Below are positions 1 through 11,117 of a DNA stretch of 64,000 bases, one piece after another. The notes under the pieces were generated by a model that ran no database searches, was not told where the DNA came from, and saw only the letters and a list, made by a program, of their open reading frames with translations. Position 1 is the stretch's first letter. The number at the start of each line of letters is the position of its first letter. A program made the translations under genes and the position numbers. The DNA is from Bacillus sp. MM2020_1 (GTDB taxonomy: Bacteria > Bacillota > Bacilli > Bacillales > Cytobacillaceae), in NCBI GenBank assembly GCA_011250595.1, contig JAANMP010000023.1, forward strand, positions 1-64,000, given 5' to 3'.

Positions 1-53
1 TAAATGCTAGAATAGAGAGGCATATATTAATGGACTAATGGGGGGGAATGATG

Positions 54-488
54 ATGGCTGTCAATGCATATATAAAGCTAGTGCCTTCATCTGCTAAACA
101 AACAGTAACAATTGAAGAAGTAAAAGAATTATTTTATGACTATAAAAATAACACAACAAAAACAGGTAATCAAATTGGTTGGCAATACGGAGAGTCTGCC
201 TTTCCGTATGAAATTAAAGAATCTGTCGAAGCCAAAGGAAAATGGTTCTATCTGCGCTCTAATGATGAACGCTATTATGCAATCTTAATTGGGGTTGATC
301 AGGAAACGATTAAAAATGACGATGGTCAAGAACTGGAACAAACTTACATACAAGTCACATTACCGGAACAATCTACGTATGGTGATAAAGGAAAAGCGAA
401 TGAGTTTTGTAAATACCTCGCGAAAAAGCTTCAAGGGGAGCTCCATCTTTTTAATGAGAGAGTCATGTATTATTATCCACGAAAGTAA
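54..488 (+). CDS. Conserved hypothetical protein (DUF1885-like)
   Basis: Encodes a soluble protein of 144 residues with no signal peptide or membrane segment. From memory it resembles the DUF1885 family of Bacillaceae, whose function is unknown; I see no catalytic motif. Three ATG codons stand in tandem at 48, 51 and 54. The G-run ribosome site at 41-46 lies 7 bases before the third, so I chose 54. The gene ends in a hairpin shared with the convergent membrane gene to its right. It lies beyond the 3' end of the pdh operon and is not part of it. Confidence 0.8.
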   Translation: MAVNAYIKLVPSSAKQTVTIEEVKELFYDYKNNTTKTGNQIGWQYGESAFPYEIKESVEAKGKWFYLRSNDERYYAILIGVDQETIKNDDGQELEQTYIQVTLPEQSTYGDKGKANEFCKYLAKKLQGELHLFNERVMYYYPRK

Positions 489-509
489 AAAAGCTCCTTT
501 GGGGCTTTT
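488..509. terminator. Bidirectional terminator
   Basis: Arms AAAAGCTCC and GGGGCTTTT with a 4-base loop, flanked by A-run and T-run. It lies between two convergent stop codons (486-488 and 511-513). Confidence 0.75.
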
Positions 510-510
510 T

Positions 511-753
511 TTAGTGAATAAATAATTCCATCGTATAGTGAATCGAGGTATAAATAACAAGGCTTAAACTAGTGATAAAAAGCGTTTTTCGCACTGATTT
601 TGTTACCTGATTTCCTAATAAAAATGCTAAATAAAAGAACACAAAAAACATGATGACTTTATAAATCAGCTGGTCATGCGTTGATAACCATTCAATAAAT
701 GTATATCCGCTCCAAATGATAAATTGTAGTATCACAACAATATAGACCTTCAT
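511..753 (-). CDS. Small membrane protein, unknown function
   Basis: An 80-residue, very hydrophobic protein with about three predicted membrane spans: an N-terminal VYIVVILQFIIW stretch, a middle VIMFFVFFYLAFLLG stretch, and a C-terminal span, with short basic loops (KSVRK). I do not recognise a family. The start at 753 is preferred because GTGGTGAT lies just upstream at ribosome-site distance; an upstream in-frame GTG at 765 would overlap that site. It is convergent with the gene at 54-488 and shares its terminator. The function cannot be inferred. Confidence 0.6.
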   Translation of the reverse strand: MKVYIVVILQFIIWSGYTFIEWLSTHDQLIYKVIMFFVFFYLAFLLGNQVTKSVRKTLFITSLSLVIYTSIHYTMELFIH

Positions 754-902
754 ATTTATCACCACTCTTAATACTTCATCTTCTTTTTAAAATGCTAGTA
801 CCTTAAGTATATGTTCTTAAACCAAGAGATATATATTATTTTTTGGATGACAAGGATTTTTTTGCTTAATCTTTTTTAAAGATACAATTCGCTAAAAACA
901 AT

Positions 903-937
903 AAAAGTCCTTTCCGTTTTTTAACGAAAAGGACTTT
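903..937 (-). terminator. Terminator of the pdh operon
   Basis: Inverted repeat AAAAGTCCTTTCCGT / ACGAAAAGGACTTT. On the minus strand a U-rich tract follows. It lies 12 bases past the pdhD stop. Confidence 0.85.
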
Positions 938-948
938 ATTATTTATTT

Positions 949-2364
949 TTACTTAATGATGTGTATTGGGCTTCCGATTGCAACTTCGGCAGCTTCCATT
1001 GTAATTTCACCAAGTGTTGGATGTGCATGAATGGTCATCGCAAGATCTTCAGCAGTCATACCTGCTTCAATCGCAAGTCCTAGTTCAGCAATCATATCTG
1101 ATGCACTAGTACCGGCAATCTGGGCTCCAATCACTAGTCCATCTTCTTTACGAGTAATTAATTTCATGAATCCATCACCACTATCAAGTGATAACGCACG
1201 ACCATTAGCAGCGAATGGGAATTTAGATGCATTAACTGCAATTCCCTCTTCTTTTGCTTGGGCTTCGGTATATCCAACTGAAGCTAATTCAGGCTCAGAG
1301 AAAACAACTGCAGGAATACCTAAGTAATCAATCTCTGCTGCATGTCCGGCAATTGCCTCAGCGGCAATTTTAGCCTCATATGATGCCTTATGGGCCAATT
1401 GAGGACCAGCAACAACATCACCAATTGCATAGATATTGCTAATATTTGTCCGGCATTGTTTGTCAATTTCAATCAGGCCGCGCTCAGTTAATTTGACACC
1501 TGCCTGCTCTAAACCCATTTCATCTGTGTTAGGACGTCGACCAACCATTACAAATACGTAATCAGCTTCGAGTTTTTTCTCTTCGCCTTTTGTTTCGAAT
1601 GTTACTACGACACCATTTTCGGTTTCTTCTACACCCTTAGCAAATGCCTTTGTATAGAATTCCGCACCTTTTTTCTTCATGCTTCGCTTAACAAGCGCAG
1701 CCATTTGCTTATCGAAAACACCAAGACCTAAAATCTCTTCGGCACCTTCTAAGATAGTCACTTGGCTGCCAAAGCTTGCATAAGCACCACCTAATTCAAT
1801 TCCGATTACTCCACCGCCAATGACAATAATCTTTTCAGGAATTTCCTGTATATTAAGTGCACCTGTCGAATTTAGAACACGTTTCGAATATTTAAAGGCA
1901 GGTAACTCAATCGGACGGGATCCAGTCGCTATAATGGCATTTTTAAAGGTATAGGTTTGAGCTGAATTTTCATCCATAACACGTAGTGTATTGGCATCCA
2001 CAAAGTAAGCTTCACCACGGACAATATTTACTTTGTTTCCTTTTAACAACCCTTCGACGCCGCCGGTTAATTTATTGACAATACCCGATTTAAATTCTTG
2101 TACCTTTGAAAAATCAACTTTTACATTTTCAGCAGTAATCCCGAATGCTTCTGAATGCAACGCTGTCTCATAGCGGTGACCTGCTGAAATTAAAGCTTTA
2201 GAAGGGATACATCCTACATTTAAACAAACGCCGCCTACATATTCCTTTTCAACAATCGTAACTTTTTGTCCTAACTGGGCAGCACGAATTGCCGCAACGT
2301 ATCCGCCGGGACCAGCTCCGATGATTATAGTATCTGTTTCAATTGGGAAATCTCCAACTACCAT
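949..2364 (-). CDS. pdhD: Dihydrolipoyl dehydrogenase, E3 of pyruvate dehydrogenase
   Basis: Reoxidises the dihydrolipoyl groups of the E2 subunit, passing electrons through FAD and a redox disulfide to NAD+. The 471-residue protein has the FAD-binding GAGPGG at 16-21, the redox-active pair Cys47/Cys52 in GGVCLNVGC, a second dinucleotide motif ([13 protein letters not shown]) near residue 180 for NAD, and the C-terminal HAHPT with catalytic His near 448. It is last in the pdhABCD operon. Its GGAGG ribosome site lies inside the end of pdhC and only 6 bases separate the two genes, so translation is probably coupled. In Bacillus this E3 is usually shared with other 2-oxoacid dehydrogenases. Confidence 0.97.
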   Translation of the reverse strand: MVVGDFPIETDTIIIGAGPGGYVAAIRAAQLGQKVTIVEKEYVGGVCLNVGCIPSKALISAGHRYETALHSEAFGITAENVKVDFSKVQEFKSGIVNKLTGGVEGLLKGNKVNIVRGEAYFVDANTLRVMDENSAQTYTFKNAIIATGSRPIELPAFKYSKRVLNSTGALNIQEIPEKIIVIGGGVIGIELGGAYASFGSQVTILEGAEEILGLGVFDKQMAALVKRSMKKKGAEFYTKAFAKGVEETENGVVVTFETKGEEKKLEADYVFVMVGRRPNTDEMGLEQAGVKLTERGLIEIDKQCRTNISNIYAIGDVVAGPQLAHKASYEAKIAAEAIAGHAAEIDYLGIPAVVFSEPELASVGYTEAQAKEEGIAVNASKFPFAANGRALSLDSGDGFMKLITRKEDGLVIGAQIAGTSASDMIAELGLAIEAGMTAEDLAMTIHAHPTLGEITMEAAEVAIGSPIHIIK

Positions 2365-2370
2365 AATATT

Positions 2371-3690
2371 TTAAGCCTCCATTAACAATAGTTCTGGATC
2401 GTTTAATAAACGTTTAATATGATTCAATGCATTTTGTGCTGTTGCACCGTCAATCATCCGGTGGTCAAAGCTTAATGATAAAGCTAAAACTGGTGCCGCA
2501 ACAATTTCACCGTTTCTAACGATTGGCTTTTCTGCAATTCGGCCAACGCCCAAAATGGCAACTTCTGGGTGATTGATAACCGGTGTAAACCACTGGCCAC
2601 CAGCTGAACCGATGTTTGAAATAGTACAAGATGCGCCCTTCATTTCGTTCGGAGCAAGTTTTCCATCACGTGCTTTTCCTGCTAATTCATTAATTTCATT
2701 AGAAATAGTGAATACTGACTTACGGTCTGCATCTTTTACAACTGGAACGAGCAAGCCTTTTTCCGTATCAGCTGCAATTCCAATATTATAATAATGTTTA
2801 TGGATAATTTCGCTTGACGCATCATCAAGTGATGTATTTAAGGCTGGGAATTCACGTAATGCACTTGTTAATGCTTTGACGATGTATGGTAAGAAAGTAA
2901 GCTTAATGCCTTTGGCAGCAGCTACTTCTTTAAATTTCTTGCGGTGTGTAACAAGTTTAGTTACATCCACTTCATCCATAAGTGTTACGTGTGGTGCAGT
3001 GTGCTTGGAATTAACCATAGCCTTAGCAATTGCTTTCCGTATTCCACTCATTTTCTCGCGAGTTTCTGGGTATTCACCTTGTGGAATCGCAGCAGCTACT
3101 TGCGTTGCCTCCACTTTAACTGTTTCAGCTTCTACATTAGCAGCTGCTTGTGGTGCAGGTGCTGCTCCGCCGCTAACAAAGGAATCAATATCACCTTTAA
3201 GAATTCGCCCATTATTTCCAGTACCAGGAACCAAATTGATACTAATACCTTTTTCACGTGCATATTTACGAACAGAAGGCATAGCAATAATCCGTCGATT
3301 TGGATCAACATCTGTCTGCTGCGCCACTGCTACCGCTGCCGGCTGTTGAGCTGCATCTTGTTTAACCTCAGGAGCAGGAGCTGCTGCTGGTTTTTCCTCC
3401 TGTTTAGGTTCATCAGCATGTTCATCGCCCTTAAATTGAAGGTCTTCGTATCCTGGGGCATCAAAGGTTACTAGAACCTGTCCCACAGTTGCGACTGTAC
3501 CTTCTCCTACTAAAACATCAATAACTGTTCCTTCCACAGGGGAAGGAATTTCAACCACTGCTTTATCATTTTGAATTTCGCAAAGTACATCATCTTCGGC
3601 AATTTTGTCGCCTGGCTTTACGAACCATTTAACAATTTCGCCCTCATGAATTCCTTCACCTATATCAGGCATTTTAAATTGAAATGACAC
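2371..3690 (-). CDS. pdhC: Dihydrolipoamide acetyltransferase, E2 of pyruvate dehydrogenase
   Basis: Forms the core of the PDH complex and transfers acetyl groups to CoA. Domain order in the 439-residue protein: one lipoyl domain (1-80) with lipoyl-lysine Lys43 in QNDKAVVEI; an Ala/Pro/Gln-rich linker; a peripheral-subunit binding domain near 132-168 ([12 protein letters not shown]); a second Ala-rich linker; and a catalytic domain ending in SFDHRMIDG with active-site His410. The single lipoyl domain is usual for Gram-positive E2. The start is GTG at 3690, with GGAGG about 10 bases upstream. The Ala-rich linkers explain the long open frames on the opposite strand here, which are not genes. 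Confidence 0.97.
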   Translation of the reverse strand: MSFQFKMPDIGEGIHEGEIVKWFVKPGDKIAEDDVLCEIQNDKAVVEIPSPVEGTVIDVLVGEGTVATVGQVLVTFDAPGYEDLQFKGDEHADEPKQEEKPAAAPAPEVKQDAAQQPAAVAVAQQTDVDPNRRIIAMPSVRKYAREKGISINLVPGTGNNGRILKGDIDSFVSGGAAPAPQAAANVEAETVKVEATQVAAAIPQGEYPETREKMSGIRKAIAKAMVNSKHTAPHVTLMDEVDVTKLVTHRKKFKEVAAAKGIKLTFLPYIVKALTSALREFPALNTSLDDASSEIIHKHYYNIGIAADTEKGLLVPVVKDADRKSVFTISNEINELAGKARDGKLAPNEMKGASCTISNIGSAGGQWFTPVINHPEVAILGVGRIAEKPIVRNGEIVAAPVLALSLSFDHRMIDGATAQNALNHIKRLLNDPELLLMEA

Positions 3691-3768
3691 TAGGATTCAT
3701 CCTCCAAAATTACATGTATTTTTGAGCATTGAAATTATAGTAATTAGATTGTCAAATTACGGATTTAA

Positions 3769-4746
3769 TTAAAAGTTTAAAACTTTTTTAGCAGTTTCAA
3801 TTACATCCTTGTAGTTTGGAAGCCATGCAGCTTCCGCCTGAGGGAATGCAAAGACAGTATCTGGTGCAGCCACACGCAATACAGGTGCTTCTAAGCTTAA
3901 TATTGCTCGGTCATTAATTTCTGCAACAACGTTTGCAGCAATACCTGCTTGTTTTTGTGCTTCTTGAACAACAATCGCACGACCAGTTTTTTCAACGGAA
4001 GCAATAATTGTTTCAATATCGATAGGACTTACTGTTCTTAAGTCAATTACTTCAGCTGAATGACCTTCTTTTTCTAATTCTTCTGCTGCTTTTAATGACT
4101 CGTGAACCATCGCTCCATAAGTAACGATTGTAACATCTGTTCCTTCACGTTTTACTTCGGCTTTTCCTAATGGAATGGTATATTCGCCTTCTGGAACTTC
4201 TTGACGGAAAGAACGGTATAACTTCATATGTTCTAGGAAAATAACTGGGTCATTATCACGGATTGATGAAATAAGCAGCCCCTTCGCATCATATGGAGTT
4301 GATGGAATAACAACCTTAACACCAGGCTGTTGAGCCATAAGACCTTCTAGGCTATCTGCGTGCATATCAGGAGTATGTACGCCGCCTCCAAATGGCGAGC
4401 GAAATGTTATCGGCGCGTTAAATTTTCCGCCTGTACGATAACGAAGACGAGCAGCCTGACCAGAAATAGAATCCATTACTTCATAAACGAAACCAAAGAA
4501 TTGAATCTCTGGAACAGGACGGAAGCCTTGTAAACTAAGACCGACTGCTAAACCGCCAATTCCGGATTCAGCAAGCGGTGTATCAAAAACACGATCTTCG
4601 CCAAATTCCTTTTGTAACCCTTCAGTTGCACGGAATACCCCTCCGTTTACACCCACGTCTTCCCCAAAAACTAATACATTCGGATCATTACTTAATTCCA
4701 CTCGCAATGCATCTGTAATTGCTTGAATCATTGTCATTTGAGCCAT
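3769..4746 (-). CDS. pdhB: Pyruvate dehydrogenase E1 beta subunit
   Basis: With PdhA forms the thiamine-diphosphate E1 that decarboxylates pyruvate and acetylates the lipoyl group of E2. The 325 residues match the family length. The N-terminal [14 protein letters not shown] motif and the C-terminal transketolase-type domain ([10 protein letters not shown], then VVVQEAQ) are clear. The ATG lies 3 bases after the pdhA stop and its AAGGAG ribosome site is inside pdhA. The 78-base gap to pdhC is the largest in the operon; I see no clear hairpin in it. Confidence 0.97.
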   Translation of the reverse strand: MAQMTMIQAITDALRVELSNDPNVLVFGEDVGVNGGVFRATEGLQKEFGEDRVFDTPLAESGIGGLAVGLSLQGFRPVPEIQFFGFVYEVMDSISGQAARLRYRTGGKFNAPITFRSPFGGGVHTPDMHADSLEGLMAQQPGVKVVIPSTPYDAKGLLISSIRDNDPVIFLEHMKLYRSFRQEVPEGEYTIPLGKAEVKREGTDVTIVTYGAMVHESLKAAEELEKEGHSAEVIDLRTVSPIDIETIIASVEKTGRAIVVQEAQKQAGIAANVVAEINDRAILSLEAPVLRVAAPDTVFAFPQAEAAWLPNYKDVIETAKKVLNF

Positions 4747-4749
4747 GGC

Positions 4750-6289
<1,540 letters not shown>

Positions 6290-6290
6290 A

Positions 6291-6311
6291 AATCGGCCTA
6301 TTCAGCCGATT
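6291..6311 (-). terminator. Terminator of ykyA
   Basis: Perfect arms AATCGGC / GCCGATT with a 7-base loop, followed on the minus strand by a run of seven or more U. Confidence 0.85.
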
Positions 6312-6329
6312 ACTTTGATGGTATAACAT

Positions 6330-6992
6330 TTATTTGCTCGATTTTAGACCTGCTTGCTTATAAAATGACAACTTTTTATCATTGTATTGTTCTGTTAGCA
6401 TATTAAATTTTTCATTGGCAGTATAAACCCGCTTATACGTTTCATTTAACTTAGTTACTTGTGCTTCAAGATCTTCAAGAGGTAAATTTTTATTTTTAAA
6501 CATTCCATACAATTCTTTATCGTTTTTCAGCGCTTCATTATATTCTAGGTATAAAGCGTCATGCGCTTTATATCTTTCCATCATAATCTCATATAATTCA
6601 TTGGCTAATTTCGTCAAAGCAGGATCTTCAAATTTATCTTTAATATCTCTAGCCTTTATGAATTCTTTCTGAGATTCTTTAATACTGTTCGTTTCTTTCT
6701 CCATTAACTCTTTTCTTTCATCGGCTAAAAGGACAGCTTCATCTGAAAGCTTTACGATTTGATCATATTCTTTCATGCCAAGTTTGATTATCTGATCATA
6801 AATTTCTTTTTCTTTTTTTTCTAGAGTAACAAGTGGATTCTGTTGTTCCTCAAATACTTTTTCTGCTGAAACCACTTTTTCTAACACACCATACATTTTT
6901 TCGACTGGAGTCCTTTCTTTCGTACATCCAGCAATAATAACAATAAAAACGGATAAACATAATAATAAGCTACACTTAACTTTTAATGACAA
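6330..6992 (-). CDS. ykyA: YkyA-type lipoprotein
   Basis: A 220-residue exported lipoprotein. It has an N-terminal hydrophobic segment and the lipobox IAGC with acylated Cys23. The rest is charged and helical, rich in Glu and Lys, with coiled-coil character. It matches the YkyA family (putative cell-wall binding lipoprotein) known beside pdhA in B. subtilis; the molecular role is not established. The start is TTG at 6992 with AGGAGG 8 bases upstream. It lies between the divergent def gene and the pdh operon and has its own terminator, so it is probably a single transcription unit. Confidence 0.88.
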   Translation of the reverse strand: MSLKVKCSLLLCLSVFIVIIAGCTKERTPVEKMYGVLEKVVSAEKVFEEQQNPLVTLEKKEKEIYDQIIKLGMKEYDQIVKLSDEAVLLADERKELMEKETNSIKESQKEFIKARDIKDKFEDPALTKLANELYEIMMERYKAHDALYLEYNEALKNDKELYGMFKNKNLPLEDLEAQVTKLNETYKRVYTANEKFNMLTEQYNDKKLSFYKQAGLKSSK

Positions 6993-7154
6993 TTTATAAA
7001 CCTCCTGCCTATTCCAAATTTAACTATATCGACACCTTGTTTGTTTGACAATAAAAAAATCGGATCATTTAATCACATGTTAACTTTTTATTAATTGTCT
7101 GATAGACTATTTATTATTAATAATTTAAGTTAAAGCACAGGAGTGAGTGGAATC

Positions 7155-7709
7155 ATGATTACGATGGAAGATATCATTCGAGATGGCCATCCTTCCTTAA
7201 GAAAAGTGGCAGCAGAAGTATCCATGCCGCCATCAGAAGAGGATAAACAAATACTTTCTAGCTTATTAGAATATGTAGTAAATAGCCAAACTCCAGAAAA
7301 GCAAGCCCAATTTGGGTTACGCCCAGGTATAGGATTGGCTGCCCCGCAAATAAATGTTCTAAAAAGAATGATAGCTGTGCATCTTACCGATGACACAGGC
7401 ACTCTTTATAGTTATGCATTATTTAATCCTAAAATTATCAGCCATTCCGTTGAAAAGGCGTATTTAGAAGCAGGTGAAGGCTGCCTTTCAGTTGATCGAG
7501 TGATTCCCGGCTACGTCCCACGGCATGCAAGAATCACTGTAAAGGGTACAACGCTATACGGGGAAGAAGTGAAACTAAGGTTAAAGGGGCTTGCTTCCAT
7601 TTGCTTTCAACACGAAATCGATCATTTAAATGGTGTAATGTTTTATGATTATATCAATCATGAAGATCCTTTAAAACCAATAGCAGGGGCAAAAGCGATT
7701 GAACGGTAA
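7155..7709 (+). CDS. def: Peptide deformylase
   Basis: Removes the formyl group from the N-terminal methionine of new proteins; a cytoplasmic metalloenzyme. The 184 residues contain all three family motifs: GIGLAAPQ, EGCLS (metal-binding Cys) and QHEIDH (two metal-binding His and the catalytic Glu). The long spacing between the first motif and the N-terminus is typical of the type-2 deformylases of Gram-positive bacteria. ATG 7155 is chosen because GGAG ends about 12 bases before it and the length then matches B. subtilis YkrB. It is transcribed divergently from ykyA. Confidence 0.96.
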   Translation: MITMEDIIRDGHPSLRKVAAEVSMPPSEEDKQILSSLLEYVVNSQTPEKQAQFGLRPGIGLAAPQINVLKRMIAVHLTDDTGTLYSYALFNPKIISHSVEKAYLEAGEGCLSVDRVIPGYVPRHARITVKGTTLYGEEVKLRLKGLASICFQHEIDHLNGVMFYDYINHEDPLKPIAGAKAIER

Positions 7710-7749
7710 TCAAACAGGGTTGCACTTTAATTTTATGGTGTAGATATAA

Positions 7750-7778
7750 AGAACCGGCCGCTTAACAGGGTCGGTTCT
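7750..7778. terminator. Hairpin between convergent def and HAD gene
   Basis: Arms AGAACCGG and TCGGTTCT (one mismatch) in the 78-base gap between two convergent stops. T-rich on both exits, so probably bidirectional. Confidence 0.65.
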
Positions 7779-7787
7779 CTTCTTTGT

Positions 7788-8558
7788 TCATATTAATTGC
7801 AGTTCTTTTAACCCATTCCAAATACCATCTTCGGATACATCACTTGTAATAAGATCGGCAAGTTCTTTGGCTTCAGGGACACCATTGCCCATTGAAACTC
7901 CTGTACCAACCGCTTTCAACATTTCTAAATCATTTAGACCATCTCCGAACGCATAGACATCCTCCAACTCAAACCCTAAGCGTCCGATCATTTTTTTGAT
8001 ACCTTCTGCTTTTGAACCACCTTTTGGTAAAACATCGACAGAGTATGGATGCCATCTAATAAAATCAAATTGAGGATAGTTTGAGAAATATAAACTTTCA
8101 TCTTGATTTTCGCAAAAAAGGAGGCTTTGATACATCATTCGGTTTACATAAAAGGAGTTGTCTTCCTCTGGATGTGGGAAATTCAAACTCCCCATGCTTT
8201 TTTCAATAAATGGATGATGTTTCACACTTGACTTCATTGTTTTCTCGTTCATAAAAACTAAGGGATGATTGTTCGACTTAGCCTTGTTATAAAGTTTATT
8301 TAGCTCATTTTCATCCAAAGGGTTCTCATAGATTACTTCATTTTCAAAAACTACAAATTGACCGTTAAAACTCACATAGGAGTCAATGTCAAGTGCTTTC
8401 CGCAGACCTTCAAACATAAATGGAGCTCTCCCAGTGGCAATTGCGACAAATACGTCGTTCTTCTTTAATAAATTGATTGCTTTTTTCGTACTTTCAGGTA
8501 GGTTTTTTTCATGATCGAGCAAGGTGCCATCTATATCAAAAAATACAATCTTCTTCAT
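7788..8558 (-). CDS. ykrA: Cof-type HAD hydrolase (YkrA-like)
   Basis: A phosphatase of the HAD superfamily with a Cof-type (C2B) cap, probably acting on a small phosphorylated metabolite; the substrate is unknown. Motif I is FFDIDGTLLD at the N-terminus with nucleophile Asp. Motif II is VAIATGRAP. The motif III lysine lies in the KGGSKAEGI segment. Motif IV is YAFGDGLNDLEML. At 256 residues the length is normal. The position next to def and rpoY-rnjA matches ykrA of B. subtilis. A ribosome site AAGGAG precedes ATG 8558. Confidence 0.92.
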   Translation of the reverse strand: MKKIVFFDIDGTLLDHEKNLPESTKKAINLLKKNDVFVAIATGRAPFMFEGLRKALDIDSYVSFNGQFVVFENEVIYENPLDENELNKLYNKAKSNNHPLVFMNEKTMKSSVKHHPFIEKSMGSLNFPHPEEDNSFYVNRMMYQSLLFCENQDESLYFSNYPQFDFIRWHPYSVDVLPKGGSKAEGIKKMIGRLGFELEDVYAFGDGLNDLEMLKAVGTGVSMGNGVPEAKELADLITSDVSEDGIWNGLKELQLI

Positions 8559-8809
8559 TTTATTATGTACTCCTTTTCCGGGTATCTCTTATCTCAGTAC
8601 TTATTTTTTAAAACACTAAACTTTATATTAAAAAATGTCAATTTAACATTTGTCATTGGAATTCCATGTTTAACCATGATTGAATCAGCAATTTTATCAT
8701 ATAATATAGTAAAAATACTCTTATTTTAAAAAAACTTCAATAATCTGCCATCACTTACTTTACATTGGACAAGGATTGTATAAAATAAGAGGTAAGGAGA
8801 TGATCCACT

Positions 8810-8881
8810 ATGTTAAAGAAGCTAAGGAAAAAGCTTTTAAAACAGTGGAAAGAATTACTGCGAAAGAAATCAATTGCCTAA
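8810..8881 (+). CDS. 23-residue cationic amphipathic peptide
   Basis: A short gene with AAGGAG at 8794-8799, ATG at 8810 and TAA at 8879-8881, followed at once by a GC-rich hairpin. The peptide begins MLKKLRKKLLKQW and ends in RKKSIA. It holds eight Lys, two Arg and one Glu (net about +9). Hydrophobic residues fall at 2, 5, 9, 10, 13, 16, 17 and 22, one face of a helix. I know no named family for it. Small helical peptides of this type can bind membrane surfaces (for example SpoVM), act as toxins or antimicrobials, or bind nucleic acid; which applies is unknown. A frame starting at ATG 8800 is rejected because it has no room for the ribosome site and runs through the terminator. Confidence 0.65.
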   Translation: MLKKLRKKLLKQWKELLRKKSIA

Positions 8882-8889
8882 ATTTTTTT

Positions 8890-8917
8890 AGGGCCCTTCA
8901 AACTTGCGAAGGGCTCC
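8890..8917 (+). terminator. Terminator after the 23-residue gene
   Basis: Arms AGGGCCCTTC and GAAGGGCTCCT form a nearly perfect GC-rich stem with an 7-base loop, 9 bases after the stop. The T-rich exit on the plus strand is modest. Confidence 0.65.
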
Positions 8918-9063
8918 TTCATTATTGTAAATTGTAAAAACAACGATTCTTTTTTACATACTTTTCATATAAGTCTAATGGTTTCCAAAGAAAATAAATG
9001 AAAAAGATGAAAATGTTTTATATAATAGAAAAAGTTATGACCTCAGTTGGGAGCGATATTGTA

Positions 9064-9273
9064 ATGATATTTAAAGTTTACTATCAGGAAAGCATCAAAG
9101 AAGTACCTGTCAGAGAGAATACCAAAACTCTATTTATTGAAGGAGAATCGGTAAGAGATGTCCGCTCAAAAATTGCCGATCGCGGGTTTAATGTTGAATT
9201 TGTACAAGAAGTTACGGGAGCTCATCTAAACTATGAACTTCAAAATGAAGACTATAAAGTATTGGAGAAATGA
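9064..9273 (+). CDS. rpoY: RNA polymerase epsilon subunit
   Basis: A 69-residue protein matching RpoY (YkzG), the small accessory subunit of RNA polymerase in Firmicutes. It begins MIFKVYYQES and contains the family-typical TKTLFIEGESVRDVR stretch. ATG 9064 is chosen over upstream in-frame ATG codons because it gives the exact family length and has GGGAGCGAT upstream. The gene lies 6 bases before rnjA, the same pairing as in B. subtilis, so the two are co-transcribed. A TATAAT at 9021-9026 may be the -10 of its promoter, but I see no good -35. Confidence 0.94.
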   Translation: MIFKVYYQESIKEVPVRENTKTLFIEGESVRDVRSKIADRGFNVEFVQEVTGAHLNYELQNEDYKVLEK

Positions 9274-9279
9274 TAATTT

Positions 9280-10947
9280 ATGAAATTTGTTAAGAATGAT
9301 CAAACTGCGGTTTTTGCCCTGGGTGGTTTAGGCGAAATTGGCAAAAACACGTATGCAGTTCAGTTTCAGGATGAAATAATATTAATTGATGCCGGAATAA
9401 AATTTCCTGAGGATGAACTATTAGGTATCGATTATGTTATCCCTGATTATACCTATCTGGTTAAGAATCAAGATAAAATAAAAGGTTTATTTGTTACTCA
9501 CGGACATGAAGATCACATTGGTGGTATTCCCTATCTATTACGCGAGATTAATGTTCCAATTTATGGTGGAAAACTCGCTCTTGGATTAATTAAAAATAAA
9601 TTAGAGGAACACGGCTTATTAAGAAACGCGAAGCTGATTGACATTAAAGAAGACGATATCATCAAATTCCGCAAAACATCTGTCACTTTTTTCCGCACCA
9701 CCCACAGTATTCCTGATTCCTATGGAATTGTCGTTAAAACTCCGCCAGGTCAAATTGTCCATACAGGAGATTTTAAATTCGATTTTACCCCTGTCGGTGA
9801 ACCAGCCAATTTAACAAAAATGGCTGAAATAGGCAAAGAAGGCGTATTATGTCTACTTTCAGATAGTACTAATAGTGAAATACCTGAGTTCACCATGTCA
9901 GAACGTCGGGTTGGCGACAGTATTAACGATATTTTCCGTAAAGTAGACGGCCGGATCATTTTTGCTACCTTTGCATCTAATATCCATAGACTGCAGCAAG
10001 TGGTAGAGGCAGCTGTAGTATACGGTAGAAAAGTAGCGGTATTTGGCCGAAGTATGGAAGCAGCTATCAATATCGGACTTGAATTAGGATATATTAATGC
10101 ACCTAAAGAGACTTTTATTGAAGCGAATCAAATCAATCGTCTTCCTGCCGATAAGGTGACAATCCTTTGTACCGGAAGTCAGGGAGAAGCAATGGCTGCA
10201 CTTTCAAGAATAGCTAATGGTACCCACCGACAAATTCAAATCATCCCTGGTGACACCGTGGTATTTTCATCATCACCAATTCCAGGGAACACGATTAGCG
10301 TGAGTCGAACTATTAATATGCTCTATAGAGCTGGTGCGGAAGTTATTCACGGTAAGCTAAGTAATATTCATACTTCTGGTCATGGTGGTCAAGAAGAGCA
10401 AAAGCTAATGCTGCGGTTAATACGACCAAAGTTCTTTATGCCAATACACGGTGAATATCGCATGCAAAGAATGCACGCCAAGATTGCAGTTGATTGCGGT
10501 GTTCAAGAAGAAAATTGTTTTATTATGGACAATGGTGAAGTGTTAGCACTTTCTGAGGATACGGCACAGGTTGCCGGGAAGATTCCATCCGGTTCTGTTT
10601 ATATTGACGGCAGTGGTGTAGGTGACATTGGAAATATCGTCTTACGTGACCGTAGAATTCTTTCAGAGGAAGGTTTAGTGGTTGTAGTCGTAAGCATTAA
10701 TATGAAGGAATTTAAGATTGCTTCAGGACCAGACCTAATTTCTAGAGGATTTGTATATATGAGAGAATCCGGTGATTTAATTAATGATGCTCAGAATTTA
10801 ATCACAAAGCATTTAAATAGAGTGATGGAAAGAAAGACAAGCCAATGGTCGGAAATTAAAAATGAGATCACAGATACATTAGCACCTTTCCTATACGAAA
10901 AAACAAAGCGCAGACCAATGATTTTACCAATCATTATGGAAGTGTAA
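9280..10947 (+). CDS. rnjA: Ribonuclease J1
   Basis: An mRNA-decay and rRNA-maturation nuclease with 5'-3' exo- and endonuclease activity. The 555 residues equal the B. subtilis length. It has the metallo-beta-lactamase motif [10 protein letters not shown], the beta-CASP region ([12 protein letters not shown], then GRSMEA), the [10 protein letters not shown] motif and the MPIHGEYRM motif. It follows rpoY by 6 bases and ends in a strong hairpin. Beyond the hairpin lies an interspersed repeat shared with the 3' end of ktrC. Confidence 0.97.
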   Translation: MKFVKNDQTAVFALGGLGEIGKNTYAVQFQDEIILIDAGIKFPEDELLGIDYVIPDYTYLVKNQDKIKGLFVTHGHEDHIGGIPYLLREINVPIYGGKLALGLIKNKLEEHGLLRNAKLIDIKEDDIIKFRKTSVTFFRTTHSIPDSYGIVVKTPPGQIVHTGDFKFDFTPVGEPANLTKMAEIGKEGVLCLLSDSTNSEIPEFTMSERRVGDSINDIFRKVDGRIIFATFASNIHRLQQVVEAAVVYGRKVAVFGRSMEAAINIGLELGYINAPKETFIEANQINRLPADKVTILCTGSQGEAMAALSRIANGTHRQIQIIPGDTVVFSSSPIPGNTISVSRTINMLYRAGAEVIHGKLSNIHTSGHGGQEEQKLMLRLIRPKFFMPIHGEYRMQRMHAKIAVDCGVQEENCFIMDNGEVLALSEDTAQVAGKIPSGSVYIDGSGVGDIGNIVLRDRRILSEEGLVVVVVSINMKEFKIASGPDLISRGFVYMRESGDLINDAQNLITKHLNRVMERKTSQWSEIKNEITDTLAPFLYEKTKRRPMILPIIMEV

Positions 10948-10953
10948 GCATAA

Positions 10954-10990
10954 AAAAGCGGAAGCGGCCTAAACAGGCGCTTCCGCTTTT
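10954..10990 (+). terminator. Terminator of rpoY-rnjA
   Basis: A long stem with AAAAGCGGAAGCG on the left and CGCTTCCGCTTTT on the right, followed by T-rich sequence. The right arm is identical to the end of the adjacent repeat element. Confidence 0.85.
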
Positions 10991-10998
10991 CTTATTGT

Positions 10999-11116
10999 CT
11001 AGCTACAGCGCCTAGGGGCTCGGGGTCATAAGCCAATCAGACCTGAAGGTTAAAGAGCAACCTTCATGCCTGCTCGTCTTATGCCTGACGCCCCTGAGCA
11101 AGGCGCTTCCGCTTTT
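10999..11116. repeat. Interspersed hairpin repeat, family A, copy 1
   Basis: 118 bases beginning CTAGCTACAGCGCC and ending GCGCTTCCGCTTTT. It is closely matched at 45822-45938. It folds on itself: outer arms AGCGCC / GGCGCT, then GGGGC / GCCCC, ATAAG / CTTAT, and an inner GAAGGTT / AACCTTC. It lies between convergent rnjA and ktrC and ends 1 base before the ktrC stop codon. The bases GCGCTTCCGCTTTTCTTATT occur twice, at about 10978 and 11103, bracketing the element. Confidence 0.85.
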
Positions 11117-11117
11117 C

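Noticed and set aside
2876..3474. Long open frames on the plus strand within pdhC
   Set aside because: They mirror the Ala/Pro-rich linkers of pdhC, have no ribosome site, and their products are low-complexity.
8800..8931. 43-codon frame starting at ATG 8800
   Set aside because: The ribosome site would be only one base from the start and the frame runs through the hairpin; the 23-residue frame fits the signals.
10999..11116. Repeat copy considered as an insertion sequence or structured RNA gene
   Set aside because: Too short for a transposase, no promoter, and the fold is explained by nested inverted repeats.
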